A DNA stretch of 12,384 bases from an uncultured Colwellia sp. Its GTDB lineage: Bacteria > Pseudomonadota > Gammaproteobacteria > Enterobacterales > Alteromonadaceae. Position 1 is the stretch's first letter, and every line of letters begins with the position of its first letter. The stretch is taken from the NCBI GenBank assembly GCA_913020705.1, contig CAJWBY010000141.1, forward strand, positions 1 to 12,384, given 5' to 3'. The notes below the pieces were generated by a model. It searched no databases, was not told where the DNA came from, and saw only the letters and a list, made by a program, of their open reading frames with translations. Made by a program: the position numbers and the translations under genes. Shown piece by piece: positions 6,387 through 12,384 of this stretch.

Positions 6387-9383
6387 TCAGCTCTTCTTTT
6401 TGGGAGAGACTAAGCCCACAGAATCCACCATCTTTTCATCTGAAAAATCAAATTCCCCGTGTAGATTAAAATGCGCCCAAGTAACCACAGAGCCATTGCG
6501 AATAGCCGCTAATAAATCAGAATTGCGAGCCTCATTTTTTTCGTTAGCGAGTTCGCGTGTCAAATATAGATAATTCCAACAAACAATCGCGTTTTTAATC
6601 AATCGGCGGCAACTTTCAGCAATTTCCTGCTCCTCTTTTTCACTTTGAACAAACTCTTGGTTATGCCCAAACGAAATGGCTTTGGAGAATTTATTGGAAC
6701 TTTCAACCTTGTTGAGTTGCGCCTCAATCGACTGCCTGAACACACAGTTATCGCGATATTTTAGGAGAAATAGCGATTTAGGAATTTTGCCAAATTCTTT
6801 CATGGCTTTGTAGAGCAAGTGCTGATGTGAGTAAGAGTTTAAGCGTTTAAACAGTTGCGAGGCAGTGGTGGTTTTTAGTTTAATCGTGGCGATAAAGCGC
6901 AAAATTTCGTCCCATTGATTTTCAATGATTGCCTCTTTGACGCGCGAATCAGGCAATAATACATAGCCCAGTTTTTCGTAGTCACTTTTGTTTTTGAAGG
7001 CGACCAGTTTTTGCTTACTCTGCCCCTTGATACGGGGGGCGAACTCGAATCCTAGAAAAAAAGTGCCGCAAAAAATAACTTCAGAATAGCCATGCGTATC
7101 CGTGGAATGAATGTCACTTTTTATGACCTCATTGTGCATTAAACCGTCAATGACGTATGCCGCTTCACGTTCAGCCGCACTAATCACTGTCGAATACCAC
7201 ATCAAATTGCGCGAATCAATGAACGTCACCACGCTTGCGCCACTGCCCTTACCAAAATATTTAAATGACTGATTGGCGTTGTGTGAGTCCACATTGACTT
7301 CGACTTTTTGCCCGTCACTTGAGGTATGCAAAGGTTTGTCAGCGGGATGGTACTGACTGGGTAATTCTAACTGACTGATAAAATGTAAAATTTTATCGTT
7401 AGCGTTCTGAATATTTTGCAGAGAAAAATACCAGTTCACCCCATTTTCGAGTTCATTCTCATTGAGCTGACTGGATATTTGCGCTAATTTTCGATGCCCA
7501 ATGTCACAGCCATACCCGATAATCCCTGCGAAAAGGACTTTTTCTTCGGGTTTAGAGCGTCGATATTTGCTTTGCCAGTGCTCGAACTCACTGAGAAAAT
7601 CAGTTGTTTGATTGATGGTTGCTAGCATTTCAATCATCGAAATATATTTTCGCTCTGGGAAAAAAGTCCCCAATGAGAGGTGCTCGACGGGTTCTTGCTT
7701 CGGTGTTTTTACATGAGCTGTGCCGTCTGCACGTAAAGTTAGGTATTGATTCTTACCTGCCTTGAAACGTTGATTAACCTGCTGATAACTCCCCTCTAGT
7801 TTGACCTCAAGGGCTTTTAGTGTCGTTTTGCAATCTGCAAACTCGACTAAATTTGCCCGTGCTAAGTATTCTTCACGATGCGCTTCCCAGTCTGCTTTAG
7901 GGATTAGATAATCATCCAAAGAGCGATATTTTGCTGAGTGCTGCAAATTTATAGCACCGGATTTTATGGCTTGTGCGGTTTTGATAAACAACCATGCTTT
8001 GTACAGTGAAACACGGAATTTACCGTCGGCATTAGTTAATACCGCGCGTTCTTTGGTCTCTAAAAAAGTCACGGGCGCATTTTTATCAAGGGTACTAGTG
8101 TTGGCTTGGTAATGCTTCAAGGCCTTGAGTAAAGCAGGTTGGCTGGTATTTTTATCAAAGTGCAAGTGGCGAATTAGCTCTGCAACACGGCGTTGTAATT
8201 TCAGTGATTGTACTTCTAGTTCGTCAAAATCTTCTTGTCCATTTTGTAAGGCTTTGTCAGTTTTAGAGAGGGCTTCGGTTGCCAAAGCTGTGTTAATCAA
8301 ACCGATTTTCTGCTGATTATCAAGTTCTTGGTTGTCTACAATTTGTCGAATGCTGGTGAGTTTCGCTTGCAGTAGGACAAAGGCTTCGCTACGCTGAGTT
8401 CGCTCCTTAAAATACCGTTCTTGTTGATTTCTTTTCGTGATATTAAGGGTGTTCTGCACTGAATGTAACAAGGTATCCGTCAAAATATCAGTCAGTTTGA
8501 ACGTTTGATAGGCGATAAAGGCAATTAAGTATAGATAGCGCACTTGGCTTGAGCGGCGTGAAACGTTTGGTATTTGTGCATTGATGACGAAATAAGCGTA
8601 ATAACGGATGCTTTCAGTACTCAAGTTTAAAAGGGTAATAACTGGCTTAAACTCCAAGTAAAGTGCTTGCAATACTGCTAAATCACTGACATTCGCCTTA
8701 ATTTTGGTTGGTTGCGTTGAATGTGAGGCTTTTTTATAGAAAGTCAGTTGGTAACGCCAACTTGAATGACCATCCGTGGTTATTTCTTTTTCTAACAAAC
8801 CATCCAATTTTTCGCACTGGCTTTTGTTAAGGGATTTTTCAACCGTATTGGCAAGCGTTTGGAGATGTTGATTAATTGCCGCGACAATTAAATCAGCCAA
8901 TAAATTGTAAGTTGGTAGAGTCATTTTTTTGCGTGTCAAAACCTGTACGACTTCCATAAAAATGAGCTTGGGTCGGTGTTGCACACGCACTAAGGTTTGA
9001 ATTTCAGAACGGGTAAAAGCAAGTGCCATTTTATCGAAGGCTTGGTAACCAAAGTGCCGTAGAATGAGATCTTGATGCCGTAAATAAGTCACTTTGCTGT
9101 AGCTTTCAATGCTTACATCCAGTGGATTTACTCCAATTTGGTTAGCGACAAACTCAATATCCGATTGAATAAATTGCCGTGCAAAAAACTTTCGCTGTGC
9201 TTTGAAATAGCCCAACGTGACTAGGAAAAAGACCTTATTGATCGGAGTTGTCCGTGGACTATCAAGCAATTCCTGAAATGCCATTGAAGTGACAAAGAAT
9301 CGTTTTCGTTCTGCACTGTTGAATTTAGGAGGCGATTCAAACTCAGCCACCTCATGGCTGGTTAAAATTTTCATGCGGGCCAT
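6387..9383 (-). CDS. tnpA: Tn3-family transposase TnpA
   Basis: A 998-aa protein, the usual length for Tn3-family TnpA, with no internal stop or frameshift. The N-terminal part (about 1-600) is the DNA-binding and helical region; the catalytic RNase H-like domain holds Asp690 (TSSDGQK), Asp762 (STDTHGYSE, the family HTDTHGY-type motif) and the glutamate in SEKEEQE (Glu917 or Glu918) before the conserved NAIVCWNYLYL. It binds the 33-38 bp inverted ends and performs replicative transposition, giving cointegrates that the resolvase separates. The start ATG at 9383 has AGGA about 9 nt upstream on the minus strand. It is divergent from tnpR across 131 bp, and its stop lies 72 bp from the inner edge of the left end. 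Sequence alone suggests it is functional. I do not assign a named subgroup. Confidence 0.95.
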   Translation of the reverse strand: MARMKILTSHEVAEFESPPKFNSAERKRFFVTSMAFQELLDSPRTTPINKVFFLVTLGYFKAQRKFFARQFIQSDIEFVANQIGVNPLDVSIESYSKVTYLRHQDLILRHFGYQAFDKMALAFTRSEIQTLVRVQHRPKLIFMEVVQVLTRKKMTLPTYNLLADLIVAAINQHLQTLANTVEKSLNKSQCEKLDGLLEKEITTDGHSSWRYQLTFYKKASHSTQPTKIKANVSDLAVLQALYLEFKPVITLLNLSTESIRYYAYFVINAQIPNVSRRSSQVRYLYLIAFIAYQTFKLTDILTDTLLHSVQNTLNITKRNQQERYFKERTQRSEAFVLLQAKLTSIRQIVDNQELDNQQKIGLINTALATEALSKTDKALQNGQEDFDELEVQSLKLQRRVAELIRHLHFDKNTSQPALLKALKHYQANTSTLDKNAPVTFLETKERAVLTNADGKFRVSLYKAWLFIKTAQAIKSGAINLQHSAKYRSLDDYLIPKADWEAHREEYLARANLVEFADCKTTLKALEVKLEGSYQQVNQRFKAGKNQYLTLRADGTAHVKTPKQEPVEHLSLGTFFPERKYISMIEMLATINQTTDFLSEFEHWQSKYRRSKPEEKVLFAGIIGYGCDIGHRKLAQISSQLNENELENGVNWYFSLQNIQNANDKILHFISQLELPSQYHPADKPLHTSSDGQKVEVNVDSHNANQSFKYFGKGSGASVVTFIDSRNLMWYSTVISAAEREAAYVIDGLMHNEVIKSDIHSTDTHGYSEVIFCGTFFLGFEFAPRIKGQSKQKLVAFKNKSDYEKLGYVLLPDSRVKEAIIENQWDEILRFIATIKLKTTTASQLFKRLNSYSHQHLLYKAMKEFGKIPKSLFLLKYRDNCVFRQSIEAQLNKVESSNKFSKAISFGHNQEFVQSEKEEQEIAESCRRLIKNAIVCWNYLYLTRELANEKNEARNSDLLAAIRNGSVVTWAHFNLHGEFDFSDEKMVDSVGLVSPKKKS

Positions 9384-9514
9384 GAGAGAAATCCTATTGT
9401 AAAAATGATCGTTTATTTTTGTGTAAATATTTAATAAAACTCATTGATAAAAAAGTAATTATAACTATAGTATAATTAAAATAAATAGGTTTTTATCTAA
9501 TTAAAAAAATAACT
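9384..9514. other. Divergent promoter and putative res site between tnpA and tnpR
   Basis: This 131-bp, very AT-rich gap has the place and size expected of a Tn3 res site. It contains TAATTATA (9456-9463) and its perfect inverse TATAATTA (9471-9478) around ACTATAG, a likely crossover subsite. A second inverted pair is GATAAAAA (9446-9453) and TTTTTATC (9490-9497). A looser pair, TTTATT / AATAAA, lies at about 9412-9437. Three subsites are typical of Tn3 resolvases. Which of these the resolvase uses is inferred from symmetry only. Confidence 0.6.
9444..9471 (+). promoter_or_regulatory. Probable tnpR promoter overlapping the res crossover site
   Basis: TTGATA (9444-9449), a 16-bp spacer and TATAGT (9466-9471) would start transcription near 9478, about 37 nt before the tnpR ATG. 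The -10 lies inside the TAATTATA/TATAATTA palindrome, so resolvase binding would block it, the usual autoregulation in Tn3-type elements. Confidence 0.5.
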
Positions 9515-10123
9515 ATGAAAACGATAGCATATCTCAGAGTTTCCACAGCCGAACAAGATATTGAAAAAAGCAAAGCGGATATTCTAAATTTAGCCAATGA
9601 AGAAAATCTTGGAAAGGTATTTTGGGAAGAAGAACATGCATCAGGAAGAATTTCTTGGCGAAAACGAAAAATTGCTATTGTTATTGAGTCTTTACAATAT
9701 GGAGATAATCTGATTATAAGTGAATTATCACGACTTGGACGTTCAATGCTGGAATGCATGGAAATCCTTTCCATTGCATCAGAAAGAGGCATTCATATCT
9801 ATTCTGTTAAAGGAAATTGGCAACTTGATAATTCAATTCAATCAAAAATAATTGCAATGGCTTTTTCTATGGCGACAGAAATTGAAAGGGACTTAATCAG
9901 CCAAAGAACAAAAGAAGCATTACGAGCCAAGAAAAAGGCGGGTGTTATATTAGGGCGGCCTAAAGGAAGTGGAAAAAGTAAACTTGATCCATTTAAAGAA
10001 GAAATAGAAGCGTTATTAGCAAATGGGTCTACTCAAAAATTCATTGCGAATCGTTATAAAACTACTGAAGCTAATTTTTATCATTGGATGAAAAAACATG
10101 GATTAAAACGGAGTAACAATTAA
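9515..10123 (+). CDS. tnpR: Serine resolvase TnpR
   Basis: A 202-aa small serine recombinase. The N-terminal catalytic domain starts YLRVSTAEQD with Arg8 and nucleophile Ser10, and has the ELSRLGRSM motif (near residue 70) with the conserved arginines. The long helix (about 105-130, MATEIERDLISQRTKEAL) precedes a GRPKGSGK linker (about 148-155) and a C-terminal helix-turn-helix (about 160-195, TQKFIANRYKTTEANFYHW). It resolves cointegrates at res, upstream of its own gene. Size and order match Tn3-type resolvases; DNA invertases share this architecture, but the divergent tnpA and the res-like gap favour resolvase. No good Shine-Dalgarno precedes the ATG. The stop codon TAA (10121-10123) is part of a 6-bp direct repeat made by the MITE-like insertion immediately after it, so the reading frame survived the insertion unchanged. 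Confidence 0.94.
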   Translation: MKTIAYLRVSTAEQDIEKSKADILNLANEENLGKVFWEEEHASGRISWRKRKIAIVIESLQYGDNLIISELSRLGRSMLECMEILSIASERGIHIYSVKGNWQLDNSIQSKIIAMAFSMATEIERDLISQRTKEALRAKKKAGVILGRPKGSGKSKLDPFKEEIEALLANGSTQKFIANRYKTTEANFYHWMKKHGLKRSNN

Positions 10124-10255
10124 CAATACCTTCGCCAAACGTATAGAATCAGTTGAAAACATACTTCTAAAATTTGTAACTAATTGATTTTATTAAAACG
10201 AAAATATTATATTTCGGGAATTTTTGACTAAAAATTCAAATTGGCGAAGGTATTG
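10124..10255. mobile_element. 132-bp MITE-like element inserted at the tnpR stop codon
   Basis: CAATACCTTCGCCAA (10124-10138) and TTGGCGAAGGTATTG (10241-10255) are perfect 15-bp terminal inverted repeats. Directly outside both ends lies AATTAA (10118-10123 and 10256-10261), a 6-bp direct repeat as expected of a target duplication. The interior is about 100 bp, AT-rich, with no ORF. Removing the element and one repeat copy restores a continuous tnpR end, stop included. This is the signature of a non-autonomous miniature transposon. The parent IS family is not identified, and no transposase with these ends is in the window. A long hairpin terminator is the alternative, but the flanking duplication argues against it. 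Confidence 0.75.
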
Positions 10256-10333
10256 AATTAAGCCATATATCAATTCCTCTATAAATATGCGATTTACACT
10301 ATTTTTTAGTAGAGGTCAGATCTAAAAATCCTA

Positions 10334-10366
10334 TGGAACTTTAGTGTCGTTTGTTTAAACTCACCC
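10334..10366 (-). repeat. Right terminal inverted repeat of the Tn3-family unit
   Basis: Read inwards from 10366 on the minus strand it is GGGTGAGTTTAAACAAAC followed by GACACTAAAGTTCCA. It matches the left end at 29 of 33 positions and shares TTAAACAAAC with the 45-bp palindrome at 4984. Its outer tip abuts the coding sequence of an IS3-type transposase relic. Confidence 0.85.
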
Positions 10367-10705
10367 AATTACAAGCGTTGGCATATAGCTTATATCCCAA
10401 GTCCAGACTTGATTGACCTTCTTAGCACTATAACTGGTAGGCTTTGTAATATTTTTCCGTTCTTGGGCCCGACACGATGCCTTATCTGCTCATTATCGTG
10501 TAAAACACGATAAAAAGATGATTCTGAGGCAATATAAACACCTTTATCAGCTAAAATAGGGACAATCTGGCTGGGTGGTAGATTGACATACTCATCTTGA
10601 TTGCAGATTCTTATAATCGTTTCACGCTCTTCATGCGTCAATTTATTACAGGAAATAGGTCGTATAGCTTGTGCTACTCTATATCCCCTCCGTAAACGAA
10701 GGGGG
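10367..10705 (-). pseudogene. IS3-family transposase relic, truncated at both ends and frameshifted
   Basis: The minus strand encodes RPISCNKLTHEER, then NLPPSQIVPILADKG and ASESSFYRVLHD, the helix-rich region before the catalytic core of IS3-family OrfB proteins (DLPPSQIVPxLAD, ASESTFYRVLR). After IRHR the frame is lost: one G is missing between 10473 and 10472. In the next frame the protein continues GRAQERKNITK, KKVNQVWTWDISYMPT, ending with the first catalytic Asp (10394-10396). It then stops at the right end of the Tn3-type unit. The start of the gene is also missing; similarity fades near 10690-10705. A longer open frame into the next gene's upstream region (to 10821) is not part of it. 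The remaining catalytic residues are absent and are not found beyond the transposon's left end. Confidence 0.85.
10685..10704. repeat. GC-rich hairpin at the edge of the IS3 relic
   Basis: CCCCTCCG (10685-10692) can pair with CGAAGGGG (10697-10704) around TAAA, with one C-A mismatch. No T-run follows on the plus strand. It may be relic coding sequence or a remnant junction upstream of the DUF4236 gene. Confidence 0.3.
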
Positions 10706-10722
10706 GTTGAGCGAACGCTATT

Positions 10723-10751
10723 TTGATAAAAAACATGATTATTCTTAACAC
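10723..10751 (+). promoter_or_regulatory. Weak promoter candidate for the DUF4236 gene
   Basis: TTGATA (10723-10728), a 17-bp spacer and TAACAC (10746-10751). The -35 is good and the -10 poor. The position, just upstream of the ribosome binding site, makes it the best candidate in the short AT-rich gap after the relic. Confidence 0.25.
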
Positions 10752-10771
10752 CAAAAACGGAGTAACACAGT

Positions 10772-12094
10772 ATGGGCTTTCGCTTTAGACAAAGTATTAA
10801 AATTGCACCCGGTGTCCGCATTAATTTAGGTGCTCGGGGAGCGAGTGTCAGTGTAGGTAGGCGTGGGGCATCTATTACCGCAGGTGCTCGTGGCGTACAC
10901 GCTAATGTAGGACTTCCAGGAACGGGCTTATCTTATCGTGAACGCTTAGATAAACCTCGCTCTCAGCCACGCCGTTCACAATCCCCCCAAACTGCTATCG
11001 AGCTTAATTCACGGGCAGAGGCGTTAGCACATATTAGTTTGTCGCTGGATGATAAGGGTGTGCTGTCAATTATAGGCGGTGATGGTCTCGGTCTTTCCAC
11101 TGCTGAAATTAAGATGATGTGGGAGCAGAAAGCCGATGATATTAGCGGTTGGCTAAAGGAGGAAATGGCAGGTATTAATGGCGATACGACTTTATTAACT
11201 GCCTTACATCATAATATTATCCATCCTGATCAGCATAACGCTTATGAAACTATTCCCTTTAATGGCATAAAACCGATTAAACCATCCCCTGAAGCCGCTA
11301 CACCTGAACCTTTGTTAGTCCCACCACCTCCTTTAGGTTTTTTACGCAAACAGTTCCAAAACCAACGGGATGCTCATGCTAATACTATTAATTCACAACA
11401 AATCGAACATGCGGCTGCATTAGTTTCATGGCGAAGAGCTGAAGATCAAAAAAAACTGAACTACCAACAGTCCATTACTGAATGGGAACAAACTCACCAA
11501 CAATGGGTACAGGATAAATCTGAACATCAGGCAGCACAAGCGAATCTGGCTCAACAATTTTCACGAGATTTAAGGGAGAATATGCCGTTAATGGCTGAAT
11601 GCTTAGAGCAACGCCTTAATGCGTTAGTGTGGCCACGCGAAACACAAATAGCTTATGATTTAGGTGAAAATCCAGATGATATCGGCATCGATGTTGATTT
11701 GCCTGAAATAGCTGAGTTTCCACAGCAAATTGCTTCAATGGCGGCTTCAGGTAAACGGCTTACCATTAAAAATAAATCTCAAAAACAGCTCCGACTCGAA
11801 TATGCGACCCATATTCACGGTATTCTTTTAAAAGTAGCCAGTGTCGTGTTTTCTACTCTGCCGAGTATTCAATTAATTATCCTTTCTGGTTATTCTCAAC
11901 GCTTGGACAATGCAACAGGCCATGAAGCAGAAGATTATTTACTTAGCTTTAAAGTAACCCGTGAACAGTTTGGTCAATTAAATTTCAAAGAATTGGATAA
12001 AATTGACCCCCTCGATACTGTTACACTTTTTGAACACCGTCGAAAAATGACAGCTACGGGGATTTTTAAAGCCATTGAACCGTTTGAAATATAA
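10772..12094 (+). CDS. DUF4236-domain protein with long C-terminal extension
   Basis: A 440-aa protein. Residues 1-55 are a typical DUF4236: MGFRFRQSIKIAPGVRINL, then glycine-rich repeats of the type SVSVGRRGASITAG and ending VGLPGTGLSY. After a basic linker (about 58-72, Arg/Ser/Pro-rich) comes a helical region (about 75-150), a Pro-rich hinge (PLLVPPPPLGF, about 180-190), a Gln/Glu-rich likely coiled coil (about 190-270), and a globular C-terminal part (about 275-440) with YDLGENPDDIGIDVDLPEI and a closing MTATGIFKAIEPF. I recall the end pattern (a hydrophobic strand, SGYSQRLD, F-x-x-RRxMTxTGIFK) from other long DUF4236 proteins, but know no function. No signal peptide or membrane helix is evident. 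CGGAG at 10758-10762, 9 nt before the ATG, supports the start. It is oriented away from the IS relic and has no evident operon partner in the window. Confidence 0.88.
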   Translation: MGFRFRQSIKIAPGVRINLGARGASVSVGRRGASITAGARGVHANVGLPGTGLSYRERLDKPRSQPRRSQSPQTAIELNSRAEALAHISLSLDDKGVLSIIGGDGLGLSTAEIKMMWEQKADDISGWLKEEMAGINGDTTLLTALHHNIIHPDQHNAYETIPFNGIKPIKPSPEAATPEPLLVPPPPLGFLRKQFQNQRDAHANTINSQQIEHAAALVSWRRAEDQKKLNYQQSITEWEQTHQQWVQDKSEHQAAQANLAQQFSRDLRENMPLMAECLEQRLNALVWPRETQIAYDLGENPDDIGIDVDLPEIAEFPQQIASMAASGKRLTIKNKSQKQLRLEYATHIHGILLKVASVVFSTLPSIQLIILSGYSQRLDNATGHEAEDYLLSFKVTREQFGQLNFKELDKIDPLDTVTLFEHRRKMTATGIFKAIEPFEI

Positions 12095-12384
12095 ATTTAA
12101 AAAAATAATACTCATTATCATGAATCATCCAAAAACAGATTTTTAATCTATACAGTAGAAATAGTATGAATTTAGGTTTGATAGGTGTTGCAGAGAACTA
12201 ATATCAATTTACGTACGAATCCTTACGCTCGGCCAACATTAGCGATGCTAAATCAATTGATTAATATGCTGAGTCAAATTCCAGAAAAAATAAGCGATAT
12301 TAACATCAGTTGAGCTTGAGATAAATCACTGCATTTTATAATAATATAGTGTCTAATGAGTGTCATTATGGTATCTTATTGATA
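12095..12384. other. Right-edge region without a convincing gene
   Basis: The 290 bp after the DUF4236 gene are AT-rich. A GTG/TTG-initiated open frame at 12185-12313 (42 codons, including YARPTLAMLNQLINMLSQI) has protein-like composition but no Shine-Dalgarno and no recognised family; it could be a relic or a small gene. A possible promoter, TTGAGA (12316-12321) and TATAAT (12337-12342), has a short 15-bp spacer and would read off the right edge. A weak hairpin AGATT-TTT-AATCT lies at about 12138-12150. No clear terminator for the DUF4236 gene is seen. Confidence 0.4.

Larger units (their letters stand above)
6282..10366. mobile_element. Tn3-family transposon, about 4.1 kb, no cargo
   Basis: The unit is bounded by inverted ends at 6282-6314 and 10334-10366 and contains only a transposase (minus) and a divergent serine resolvase (plus) with a res-like region between. 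The transposase stop lies 72 bp inside the left end, as usual for Tn3-type units. The two ends match at 29 of 33 positions, and the inner CAAACGACACTAAAGTTCCA is identical. Tn3 elements normally create 5-bp direct repeats; here the flanks are GATTT (left) and AATTA (right), which do not match. A 132-bp MITE-like insertion sits between tnpR and the right end. No resistance or other passenger gene is present, so it is a cryptic unit that looks capable of transposition in its coding parts. Confidence 0.88.

Noticed and set aside
6387..9383. Anti-sense open frame within tnpA (8125-8316) and other short frames opposite the kinases
   Set aside because: They are antisense or out-of-frame shadows of well-supported long genes, with no family similarity or initiation signal.
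4984..10366. A larger composite transposon carrying the hybrid kinase as cargo
   Set aside because: The flanks (TCTTT left, AATTA right) do not match, and the left unit is a palindrome of two ends rather than a single end, so a composite unit is not supported, though capture cannot be excluded.
10390..10821. 143-codon minus-strand frame taken as one intact gene
   Set aside because: Only the middle part resembles an IS3 transposase; its start lies in the antisense of the DUF4236 gene and its last residues are out of frame after a one-base deletion. Annotated as a pseudogene with narrower bounds.
12185..12313. 42-codon frame with a GTG or TTG start
   Set aside because: No ribosome binding site, rare start codon and no recognisable family; mentioned only in the description of the right edge.
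1..12384. CRISPR array, tRNA or rRNA
   Set aside because: No regularly spaced repeats, cloverleaf-like segments or rRNA motifs were seen on either strand.

Overview
The window looks like an accessory, element-rich stretch of a low-GC bacterial chromosome, most likely a gammaproteobacterium. The basis is family type rather than a marker gene: a CxC/DDRR small-protein pair, a GGDEF regulator and soluble PAS histidine kinases, a DUF4236 protein, a Tn3-family transposon and an IS3-family relic. No rRNA, tRNA or CRISPR is visible, so the taxonomy is only an inference.

Layout. 1-157 (minus) is the 5' part of a HIRAN-domain gene that runs off the left edge. Its ribosome binding site lies in the loop of a perfect hairpin whose stem holds the start codon. 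575-898 (plus) and 1219-1539 (minus) are convergent paralogues of an uncharacterised Cys/DDRR family, with a strong intrinsic terminator between them. 1920-6244 (plus) is a signalling block: a soluble triple-PAS histidine kinase, a receiver-GGDEF diguanylate cyclase, and a receiver-histidine kinase hybrid whose kinase core is a clear paralogue of the first. A phosphorelay that sets cyclic-di-GMP level is the natural reading, but it is inferred from adjacency.

6282-10366 is a complete, cargo-free Tn3-family unit: inverted ends, a 998-aa transposase (minus), a divergent serine resolvase (plus), and an AT-rich res/promoter region between them. Three things make it unusual. A 132-bp MITE-like element with perfect 15-bp inverted ends and a 6-bp duplication sits exactly at the resolvase stop codon. 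A 45-bp palindrome built from two of the transposon's own ends lies 1.25 kb away, on the other side of the hybrid kinase gene. The outer flanks show no target duplication, and the right end cuts an IS3 transposase relic whose other half is absent from the left flank. Together these suggest past rearrangement around the element.

10367-10705 (minus) is the truncated, frameshifted IS3 relic. 10772-12094 (plus) is a full-length DUF4236 protein of unknown function with a long C-terminal extension. 12095-12384 holds no convincing gene. The most novel-looking items are the MITE in tnpR, the fused transposon ends beside a two-component gene, the start-codon hairpin of the HIRAN gene, and the CxC/DDRR paralogue pair.
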